Part shown: piece after piece, positions 1 through 5,278 of the stretch
How positions within the stretch are numbered: position 1 is the stretch's first letter
Layout of the letters: each line of letters starts with the position of its first letter
Assembly (NCBI GenBank): GCA_903864555.1
Contig: CAIPGJ010000435.1
Coordinates: 1 to 5,963, forward strand
Length of the DNA: 5,963 bases
Origin: an uncultured Pseudomonadota bacterium
GTDB lineage: Bacteria; Pseudomonadota; Gammaproteobacteria; Burkholderiales; SG8-39
Direction: 5' to 3'
Program-made: the position numbers and the translations under genes
Notes under the pieces: generated by a model
The model's database searches: none
Seen by the model: the letters and a program-made list of their open reading frames with translations, nothing else
Told to the model about the DNA's origin: nothing

Positions 1-342
1 GAGCTCATGGGCGTTCCGGTCACGCAGAACGAGCGTTGCTGCGGCGAATCAGGCACCCTGGCAGTGACACGTCCAGACATTTCCACCCAGGTTCGCTTCC
101 GCAAGGAAGAGGAAATGCGCAAGGGCTCGGCTGCATTGCGCAAGGACGGCTTTCAGGGCGAGGTGAAGATACTCACCTCCTGCCCATCCTGCCTGCAGGG
201 GCTGGCACGCTACAACCAGGATGCCGGGACCGATGCCGACTATATCGTTGTCGAGATGGCGCGCCGGCTGCTGGGCGAGAACTGGATGGCCGACTATGTT
301 GGCAAGGCCAATCGCGGCGGCATAGAACGCGTGCTGCTTTGA
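1..342 (+). CDS. C-terminal end of a large FAD/Fe-S oxidoreductase (DUF3683-type, CCG domain), partial
   Basis: The reading frame is open from base 1 and ends at TGA 340-342, so the gene begins to the left of the window; only about 113 residues are visible. Near the start is ERCCGESGT and about 46 residues later TSCPSCLQGL. This CCG...CxxC arrangement is the second half of a cysteine-rich CCG domain, as found in heterodisulfide reductase, glycolate oxidase GlcF and lactate-oxidation LutA proteins, where it binds a metal or Fe-S centre. The tail (YIVVEMARRLLGENW...GGIERVLL) matches what I recall of the C-terminus of very large betaproteobacterial proteins that combine an FAD-linked oxidase (D-lactate/glycolate dehydrogenase-like) with ferredoxin and CCG domains. 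The family is from memory, and the catalytic domains lie outside the window, so the substrate cannot be read here. It is probably a cytoplasmic or membrane-associated redox enzyme. ATG codons inside this stretch are internal methionines, not starts. Confidence 0.8.
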   Translation, partial: ELMGVPVTQNERCCGESGTLAVTRPDISTQVRFRKEEEMRKGSAALRKDGFQGEVKILTSCPSCLQGLARYNQDAGTDADYIVVEMARRLLGENWMADYVGKANRGGIERVLL

Positions 343-348
343 AGCGCC

Positions 349-383
349 TGGCTGAGGAGAGCCCTGCAGGACGTCCTCAGCCA
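349..383 (+). terminator. Terminator-like hairpin after the oxidoreductase gene
   Basis: TGGCTGAGGA (349-358) is perfectly complementary to TCCTCAGCCA (374-383), giving a 10-bp stem with a 15-nt loop that itself contains the palindrome CCTGCAGG (363-370). It begins 7 nt after the stop codon. The stem is followed by TGACTTTGTCGTTG rather than a clean T-run, so it is a weak intrinsic terminator at best and may instead protect the 3' end of the mRNA. The position and perfect stem support a transcript-end role; this is inference. Confidence 0.5.
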
Positions 384-425
384 TGACTTTGTCGTTGAAT
401 GGCGACAGTTCCAGCGCACATTACG

Positions 426-437
426 CACGATATCGTG
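426..437. promoter_or_regulatory. Perfect 12-bp palindrome with adjacent A-tract; candidate operator
   Basis: CACGATATCGTG is a perfect 12-bp palindrome, immediately followed by AAAAAATTAA (438-447), the most AT-rich spot in the 198-bp gap before the first paralogue. It lies about 105 bp upstream of the start codon at 541, a plausible place for promoter or operator elements. TATCGT within it matches 4 of 6 positions of a sigma-70 -10 box, but no convincing -35 box lies 16-18 bp upstream. I do not recognise the palindrome as the site of a named regulator, and 12-bp palindromes do arise by chance. No other confident promoter was found between 384 and 540. Confidence 0.3.
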
Positions 438-531
438 AAAAAATTAACGGTACCCAGCTGCGAGTTGTGCAACGCTAGGGGCCATACAACAATCCAGCAG
501 GATGTATGACCTCGCAACGCATCGTGATCAT

Positions 532-535
532 GGAG
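532..535 (+). promoter_or_regulatory. Ribosome binding site setting the start of the first paralogue
   Basis: GGAG at 532-535 lies 5 nt before ATG 541, good Shine-Dalgarno spacing. The same frame is open further upstream, with an in-frame ATG at 502, but there the only purine-rich stretch (CAGCAGG) directly abuts the ATG. This favours 541 as the true start. Confidence 0.65.
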
Positions 536-540
536 CATGC

Positions 541-2157
541 ATGAATTTCGACCTCCCCATCATCTCTCCGGGGGCGAGCCCGGCATTCCGTGACGCAAAG
601 TCCTGTGCCGCCTGGCTGGAATCGCTGCCACTGATCAATGTCGGCCCCTCGCATGGACGCCTGCTGGGCGAACTGGAAGAGCTGAACTGCTGCAGCATCG
701 CCCCCACCGAACGGCTGCAGATCCTGGAGACGCTGCGGGAAGCAGTGCTGTTCGTGCAGACCGAACACGCCAAGAAATTTGCCAGCCGCGCCGTGCCACT
801 GGCCAAGCCCGAGCGCGACATACTGATGAACGTCCTGGCATTGTGGGGCGCCTACGGCCATGGCTATATGCACTGTCTGCAGGGCCTCGCCAGTGTCAAC
901 CGTGCCCTGCTCGCCTCCTCCACACAGCTGGCATTCGCGTGCCAGCGCGCCCTCTGGTGCGTGTCACGCAAGATCAATGAGCATCTGCGCTGCTACCAGG
1001 AAGTCCCCTCGTCCGACTGGAAGCTGTTACACGAGCTGCAGGTCTTTGCAGAGGAGCACAAACTGTCCGAACAGCAGGTTGACCATCCGGCACAGGGCTC
1101 CGCGTGGAAAACCACCTGCGCAGAAACCTATTCGCATCCACTGCTTCTGCAGCTGGCCAACCCTGCCGAGCTGAGCGCACGCCAGCAGGGCCTGGCAGCA
1201 CGATGGCTGGACCGGTGGGGCAACAATGCACATATCCGATGCGCCCCTGTTCCCGAAGGTGCGCCGGCCAAATCGCCCATCGTGGTGGATCTTGCAGGAT
1301 CACAAGCCCCCGACCGCCAGGCGCACGAGCCCGCACCCGGGCTGCGCTACGTGGACACGGCGGAACTGGGTAAAAGCATACGCATGCGCATCGGCCTGCT
1401 GCAGAAAGGGGACAGTCCCGATCAGCTGCAACTGGGCGATGACGTCCCCGGAGCCATGGCCGAGCAGTTGCTGAAGCTGCTGCACCGGCTGTGGTGTGAG
1501 GACAAACCGCCACGCTCACCACCGCGCCGGAGCGCCACCGGCACCACCGCATTCACCGTCGGCATGGGCGCCTTGCACTTCTACATCATGGGCATGCCGT
1601 TTCGCCAGCCTGGGGAAACCAAGGGATTTTCCAAGGCGCAACACGAGGAAATCGCGACCTTTGGGCGCACCAGTACGCGTGCGGACGACGAGTACGCCCT
1701 CAGGAACGGCTTTGCCCTGGAAGATTGGCAGATACACGACGAAAGTCTGGCCGGGATGCGCCTGGAGCGCCGCTCCGGCGCAGGGCGTTTCGTTCACACA
1801 CAGCTGATCGGTGTGCGTCCGCCTGACGCGCGAAACTTTGCCCTGGCCACGATACGCTGGCTGAATGTCGACCAGAATTACGCCCTGATGATGGGTCTGC
1901 AGTTGATGCCGGGCATACCTGCCGGGGTGGCCATCCGTGCCATCGGCCTGAATGCCATGAATGACAAGTTTGTTCCCGCCCTGATGCTGTCGGCCGTTCC
2001 GGCGCTGCGCTCGCCTGAATCGCTGGTATTGCCGGTAGGCTGGTACCGGCCCAAGCGCGTCATCGAGCTTTACTCCGAAAAATCGCGCCAGGTGCTGCTC
2101 AGTGCCGTACTGGAGCGCGGATCCGACTTCGAACGCGTCGCTTTCGAAGCAGCGTAG
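541..2157 (+). CDS. Conserved-type hypothetical protein, first of a tandem paralogue pair, PilZ-like C-terminal region
   Basis: This encodes 538 residues from ATG 541 to TAG 2155-2157; an in-frame ATG at 502 would add 13 residues but lacks a spaced ribosome binding site. I cannot give it a named function. No signal peptide or clear membrane segment is visible, so it is probably cytoplasmic. The N-terminal ~250 residues look mostly alpha-helical (leucine/alanine-rich, with AKSCAAWL and LQILETLREAVL). A second block begins with LRYVDT at 268-273, followed by LGKSIRMRIGLLQKG and LLKLLHRLWC. The C-terminal region has WQIHDESLAGMRL (DxSxxG at 400-405), IRWL (W440) and MGLQLMPG (G452). That order and spacing resemble a PilZ domain, the cyclic-di-GMP-binding beta-barrel, and RTSTR at 376-380 sits where the PilZ RxxxR arginines would be. 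The PilZ assignment is inference from pattern, not from a search. The downstream gene at 2254-3885 is a divergent copy in the same orientation 96 bp away, so the two are probably one operon. Confidence is high that it is a real gene and low for function. Confidence 0.9.
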   Translation: MNFDLPIISPGASPAFRDAKSCAAWLESLPLINVGPSHGRLLGELEELNCCSIAPTERLQILETLREAVLFVQTEHAKKFASRAVPLAKPERDILMNVLALWGAYGHGYMHCLQGLASVNRALLASSTQLAFACQRALWCVSRKINEHLRCYQEVPSSDWKLLHELQVFAEEHKLSEQQVDHPAQGSAWKTTCAETYSHPLLLQLANPAELSARQQGLAARWLDRWGNNAHIRCAPVPEGAPAKSPIVVDLAGSQAPDRQAHEPAPGLRYVDTAELGKSIRMRIGLLQKGDSPDQLQLGDDVPGAMAEQLLKLLHRLWCEDKPPRSPPRRSATGTTAFTVGMGALHFYIMGMPFRQPGETKGFSKAQHEEIATFGRTSTRADDEYALRNGFALEDWQIHDESLAGMRLERRSGAGRFVHTQLIGVRPPDARNFALATIRWLNVDQNYALMMGLQLMPGIPAGVAIRAIGLNAMNDKFVPALMLSAVPALRSPESLVLPVGWYRPKRVIELYSEKSRQVLLSAVLERGSDFERVAFEAA

Positions 2158-2173
2158 CCCGGCCCAAGCCGGG
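2158..2173 (+). other. Intercistronic hairpin abutting the stop codon of the first paralogue
   Basis: CCCGGC (2158-2163) pairs perfectly with GCCGGG (2168-2173) across a 4-nt loop CCAA, starting at the first base after the TAG stop. No T-tract follows (TACGACCTGATC), so it is not a standard intrinsic terminator. A pause, partial terminator or mRNA-stability element between two co-transcribed genes is plausible. Confidence 0.5.
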
Positions 2174-2191
2174 TACGACCTGATCAATGCC

Positions 2192-2235
2192 GTCCGCGCC
2201 CGGGAGGGGCGCAGCATGCGGACCCCGTCCGCATG
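2192..2235 (+). promoter_or_regulatory. Structured leader with two adjacent hairpins and an alternative pairing, upstream of the second paralogue
   Basis: Two stems are visible. GCGCCC (2196-2201) pairs with GGGCGC (2207-2212), leaving the 5-nt loop GGGAG, which resembles a Shine-Dalgarno sequence. CATGCGGAC (2215-2223) pairs perfectly with GTCCGCATG (2227-2235) across a CCC loop: a 9-bp stem ending 9 nt before the real ribosome binding site at 2245. The hexamer GTCCGC occurs twice (2192-2197 and 2227-2232), so GCGGAC (2218-2223) can pair with either copy. Pairing with the upstream copy would disrupt the distal hairpin. This is the geometry of a simple RNA switch or translational coupling element, but no ligand or regulator is recognised. 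The in-frame ATG at 2233 lies inside the distal stem, which argues against its use as the start. Confidence 0.45.
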
Positions 2236-2244
2236 GGATCCATT

Positions 2245-2249
2245 GGAGA
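2245..2249 (+). promoter_or_regulatory. Ribosome binding site of the second paralogue
   Basis: GGAGA at 2245-2249 precedes tandem ATG codons at 2254 (4-nt spacing) and 2257 (7-nt spacing). Either could be used; they differ by one methionine. An earlier in-frame ATG at 2233 lies upstream of this site and within a hairpin stem. Confidence 0.75.
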
Positions 2250-2253
2250 AACG

Positions 2254-3885
2254 ATGATGCAACAGAGCGAATCCCTCCCCGCCCTCAAGCCCAAATATCC
2301 GGACCTGAAAAGTTGTGAAGTCTGGCTGGCAGCCGCACCCATGGGGGACCCGCGGCAGGCCTGTGCCGCATGGCTGACCCTGATCGAGGAACTCGCCGAT
2401 GCCCCGCCGGCACGCCACTCCTGGCAGCAGATCCTCGAGACGCTGCTGCCTCGAGTGTTGGCCGCCATCAGCGAGCAGACCCGGCGATTTGCCGCGCGAC
2501 CACTCCCGCTTTCAGCCCCCAACGAGCTCGCTTTTGGCCAGGTCAGCGACCTGTGGCAGGCCTTGCTGCACAGCTACCGCAGCCTGCTGCGCGCCGCAGT
2601 GGATGCAGGCGACAGCCACGATGCACTGGTACTGCCCGCGTCACGTTCGACTACCTTCGCCTCGGAACTGATGGCCGCCTGCCTGCTGGCGCGGCGCGAG
2701 GTCAGTGCGGATCTGTGGCAGTGGTTGCACGTCAACTATGCCTTTGCCGAAGCGCGGGGCATCGCCGACATCCCGGTCGGCAACAATGCAGGCGGGAGTT
2801 GTGCTGCCGCCTATGTGCACGCCCTGCTGTTCTCGCTGGCACGACCGCATGCACTGTCGCTGCGGGATGCCTTGTGGGCTCGCGCCTGGGCGAGGCGCTT
2901 TGCCCACCGCGTACACATCACCCCCGTCGGCCCGGATACCACCGCGCCCCGTGACGCCCGCCTGGCCCATGCCTATGCCGTCAATCTTGGCAGCGATGCC
3001 GGCCCTTTCTGGCGACCCACCCACGATCTGCTGGGTGAGCCCGGTGCAATCGACTCGCCACTGCGCTTTCTCGACACGCAGCCGCTGGCCCATTCACTGC
3101 GCAAGCGGCTGCGCCTGCTCGAAGCTGGCGAAGATCCGGCAACACTGGGGCTTGGTAAAGACTGCAGCCAGCCCGGGGCGGGTGCACTGCTGCGGCAACT
3201 GCTGCACGCCTGGTGCGCAGCGCCGCCCGTGCCGCAGTTCCCACGTCGGAGCGTCAATGTGCGCCACGCCATTGCCTCGGTCGCCGTGGGTCTCCCAGCC
3301 GCCCACCTGGCCACCGGTGGCCGCCCCCCGGCCAGGGAAACCCGGCAATGGCGCTATTCACGCCGCGCGTTCGAACACCTCTACACCTTCCAGCAGGCAA
3401 CGGCACCCGAACAGGAGCACACACCGCTGACTCAACCTCCGGGACTCGAGCGCTGGCAGGTACTGGACCAGAGCGCCTTCGGCTTTCGCCTGCGTACAGC
3501 AGGCACAACCCGCATTGCGCACCGGCAACTGCTGGCACTTCAGGCAGGCGGCAGCAACCGTTTTCTGCTCGCCGACGTGCGCTGGCTGACGCAATCAGCA
3601 AAAGAGGGGGTCAGTCTTGGGGTGCAGGTATTTCCCGGCCTGCCACATGCCTGCTCTGCCCGTGCCTGCAGCGCAGACCCTGCGGGCACGGAGGATTGTT
3701 CCGTCGCATTCGTGCTGGCCTCGGTGAATGGTGCGCTGCCCTCCCTGATACTGCCGGCGGGGGCCTATCAGCGGGACAAACGCCTGGAACTGCAAATAGA
3801 TGGGGACGTGCTGAGCGTGCGCCTGGCCGGACTGCTGGATCGCGGCGTTGACTTTGACCGGGTGAGCTATGCGCCCGCAGACTGA
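2254..3885 (+). CDS. Conserved-type hypothetical protein, second of a tandem paralogue pair, degenerate PilZ-like C-terminal region
   Basis: This encodes 543 residues from ATG 2254 (or 542 from ATG 2257) to TGA 3883-3885. It aligns with the preceding protein along nearly its whole length. Shared blocks include DLKSCEVWL versus DAKSCAAWL, QQILETL versus LQILETL, RFAARPLPL versus KFASRAVPL, YVHALLFSLARP versus YSHPLLLQLANP, and LRFLDT (270-275) versus LRYVDT. Further shared blocks are LLHAWC, FPRRS versus PPRRS, WQVLDQSAFGFRL (DxSxxG at 405-410), VRWL (W444), LGVQVFPG (G456) and RGVDFDRVSY versus RGSDFERVAF. The overall identity is moderate, so the duplication is old or the copies diverged fast. 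The C-terminal pattern again suggests a PilZ-like fold, but the RxxxR stretch of the first copy aligns here with QATAP, so canonical cyclic-di-GMP binding is unlikely. No signal peptide or membrane segment is visible. Its 3' end overlaps phoR, on the opposite strand, by 19 bp. The function is unknown. Confidence 0.9.
   Translation: MMQQSESLPALKPKYPDLKSCEVWLAAAPMGDPRQACAAWLTLIEELADAPPARHSWQQILETLLPRVLAAISEQTRRFAARPLPLSAPNELAFGQVSDLWQALLHSYRSLLRAAVDAGDSHDALVLPASRSTTFASELMAACLLARREVSADLWQWLHVNYAFAEARGIADIPVGNNAGGSCAAAYVHALLFSLARPHALSLRDALWARAWARRFAHRVHITPVGPDTTAPRDARLAHAYAVNLGSDAGPFWRPTHDLLGEPGAIDSPLRFLDTQPLAHSLRKRLRLLEAGEDPATLGLGKDCSQPGAGALLRQLLHAWCAAPPVPQFPRRSVNVRHAIASVAVGLPAAHLATGGRPPARETRQWRYSRRAFEHLYTFQQATAPEQEHTPLTQPPGLERWQVLDQSAFGFRLRTAGTTRIAHRQLLALQAGGSNRFLLADVRWLTQSAKEGVSLGVQVFPGLPHACSARACSADPAGTEDCSVAFVLASVNGALPSLILPAGAYQRDKRLELQIDGDVLSVRLAGLLDRGVDFDRVSYAPAD
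3867..3885. other. Tail-to-tail overlap between the second paralogue and phoR
   Basis: The plus-strand gene ends with TGA at 3883-3885 and the minus-strand phoR ends with TAG, read as CTA at 3867-3869 on the plus strand. Their last six codons or so share the same 19 bp. No dedicated terminator can lie between the genes, so at least one transcript must run into the antisense of the other. Confidence 0.9.
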
Positions 3886-5213
3886 GCGGCAGGGATATCC
3901 TCCCCGGCACGCACACGGTGAACCGGAATCACGGCCTTGAAACAACTGCCCTTGCCCGGTTCGCTGTCGACCTCCAGCACGGCCTCGTGGCGGTTGAGCA
4001 CATGCTTGACGATGGCCAGGCCGAGGCCGGTGCCACCGGTTTCCCGCGAGCGGCTGTGATCGACCCGATAGAAGCGTTCGGTCAATCGCGGAATGTGGCG
4101 ACGTTCTATGCCTATGCCACTGTCGCTGACGGCGATTTCGCCTTCACCTGACTCCCGAATACGCCACGCAATGCTCACCCGTCCTCCCTCGGGCGTATAT
4201 CGGATGGCATTGGACATGAGATTGCCGCAGACAGAACGCAAGTCCTTGTCATCACCGAGGACCAAGGCAGCCGGCCCGGCTTGCACCTCGATGCTGTGCC
4301 GGCCACCGGACAGCGCGAGCGCTTCGGCCTGCGCAGCGGCCAGCAGGGCGGCCGCGCTCACCGGGGTACGTGATGCCTGCCCCGGGGCCGATTCCAGTGC
4401 GGAAAGTGTCAGCAAATCCTCGATCAATTGCAACATCCGGTCAGTCTGCTGACGCATCAACTGCATCACCTCGCGCCGCCGAATTTCAGTGAACGGTACT
4501 TCCCCGTCAGACAGCGTTTCCACAAACCCGTGCACGACAGTCAACGGCGTCTTCAACTCATGCGACACATTGGCAACGAAGTCCCGGCGCATGCCCTCGA
4601 TGCGTTCTGCCTGGGTGACATCGCGCGAAAGTAGCAACTTGCGCTCCTGGCCATAGGGAACAACCCGCAGGCTGAGCACCAGGCCTTCGCCACGCGCAAT
4701 CCTCAGCACCAGCGGCTGGTCAAAGCGCTCGCCTGCAAGGTAGGCAGCCAGGTCGGGTGCCCGCACCAGGTTGAGCAACGACAGGCCGGCATCGCGCCTG
4801 GCCTCGATTTCGAAGAATCGCTCTGCCGTGGGATTGCACCACTCGATGCGTTGATGGGCATCCAGGATCACCACGGCGTCGGGCATGGCAGAGGCCGCCG
4901 AGCGGAAGCGCGCCAGCTCTGCGGCGATCTCCTCGCGCTCATGACTGGTCTGCCGATCAAGCCGGTACAAGCCGGAAAACACCTCCTCCCACATTCCCGA
5001 GCCCTGCGGCACCGGGCCATGCGGGGCCTGCAGCCAGCCCGACAGCCGCGCCAGATGATGGGCATGGCGCAAGGTCACCATCAGGAGCACCACCGTCGAC
5101 AGCGTCCATGCCCACGTCGCGCCGAATAAAAGGCCGACTGCGAACGCGCAGAATGCCACCCCGGCCAGTTGCATGGCCGTGCGCGTCCAGATCAGTCGCT
5201 TTTGGCTGTTCAA
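3867..5213 (-). CDS. phoR: Phosphate regulon sensor histidine kinase PhoR
   Basis: The 448-residue product is a membrane-bound sensor kinase that phosphorylates PhoB when phosphate is limiting and dephosphorylates it when phosphate is ample, in concert with the Pst transporter and PhoU (family knowledge). Two hydrophobic segments at about 14-31 and 33-49 form a hairpin with almost no periplasmic loop, as in E. coli PhoR (431 residues). A PAS domain follows at about 100-195 (AMPDAVVILDAHQRIEWCNPTA). The HisKA dimerisation domain has FVANVSHELKTPLT with the phospho-accepting His218. The ATPase domain has the N box NLMSNAIRYT (N331, N335), the G1 box DSGIGIE (364-370), the F box ERFYRVD and the G2 box GTGLGLA (394-400), so it appears catalytically complete. 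The start is inferred to be TTG at 5213, because GGAG lies 4 nt upstream and no ATG occurs between it and the in-frame stop at 5259-5261. ATG 5174 (residue 14) has no good ribosome binding site and would trim residues before the first membrane segment. The gene lies 65 bp downstream of phoB. Confidence 0.95.
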   Translation of the reverse strand: MNSQKRLIWTRTAMQLAGVAFCAFAVGLLFGATWAWTLSTVVLLMVTLRHAHHLARLSGWLQAPHGPVPQGSGMWEEVFSGLYRLDRQTSHEREEIAAELARFRSAASAMPDAVVILDAHQRIEWCNPTAERFFEIEARRDAGLSLLNLVRAPDLAAYLAGERFDQPLVLRIARGEGLVLSLRVVPYGQERKLLLSRDVTQAERIEGMRRDFVANVSHELKTPLTVVHGFVETLSDGEVPFTEIRRREVMQLMRQQTDRMLQLIEDLLTLSALESAPGQASRTPVSAAALLAAAQAEALALSGGRHSIEVQAGPAALVLGDDKDLRSVCGNLMSNAIRYTPEGGRVSIAWRIRESGEGEIAVSDSGIGIERRHIPRLTERFYRVDHSRSRETGGTGLGLAIVKHVLNRHEAVLEVDSEPGKGSCFKAVIPVHRVRAGEDIPAAQSAGA

Positions 5214-5217
5214 GGGA

Positions 5218-5221
5218 CTCC
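5218..5221 (-). promoter_or_regulatory. Ribosome binding site of phoR, supporting a TTG start
   Basis: On the minus strand GGAG (CTCC at 5218-5221) is followed by TCCC and then TTG at 5213. The 4-nt spacing is short but workable, and it selects the rare TTG start codon over the internal ATG 13 codons later. Confidence 0.6.
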
Positions 5222-5247
5222 AGGAGAAGATCAGGCCATGGCATGAA

Positions 5248-5266
5248 GGCGGTGACCGTCACCGCC
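5248..5266. other. Perfect 19-bp palindrome in the phoB-phoR intercistronic gap
   Basis: GGCGGTGAC (5248-5256) and GTCACCGCC (5258-5266) are perfect inverted repeats around a single central C. As RNA this makes an 8-bp GC-rich stem with a 3-nt loop, starting 12 nt after the phoB stop codon in the direction of transcription. No T-run follows on the minus strand, so a full terminator is unlikely. It may reduce phoR expression relative to phoB, stabilise the phoB mRNA end, or be a protein-binding site. Confidence 0.5.
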
Positions 5267-5278
5267 GCACTGCACATT

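Noticed and set aside
1..6. GAGCTC restriction site exactly at the window start, suggesting a cloning boundary
   Set aside because: The coding frame runs through it naturally and one 6-bp site at an edge is easily coincidental.
385..410. Possible Pho box upstream of the paralogue pair, which would place it in the phosphate regulon
   Set aside because: On the minus strand CTGTCGC resembles one half-site (CTGTCAT), but the second half-site after 4 nt (CAACGAC) matches at only about 2 of 7 positions.
395..423. Sigma-70 promoter TTGAAT with 17-bp spacing to ACATTA
   Set aside because: The -10 hexamer matches the consensus poorly and no extended -10 is present; not strong enough to annotate.
502..540. 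Upstream ATG at 502 as the start of the first paralogue
   Set aside because: The purine-rich stretch abuts the ATG with no spacing, whereas ATG 541 has GGAG 5 nt upstream. The extra 13 residues have no counterpart in the second paralogue.
2233..2253. ATG at 2233 as the start of the second paralogue
   Set aside because: It lies within a perfect 9-bp hairpin stem and upstream of the only good ribosome binding site (GGAGA at 2245).
1516..2418. A 300-codon open frame on the minus strand spanning the junction of the two paralogues
   Set aside because: It is antisense to two strongly supported genes that align with each other, and its product is rich in Gly, Arg, His and Cys with no recognisable motif. 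Long antisense frames are common in GC-rich DNA.
3918..4634. Several short plus-strand open frames inside phoR
   Set aside because: They are antisense to phoR, which has complete kinase motifs; none has a convincing ribosome binding site or recognisable domain.
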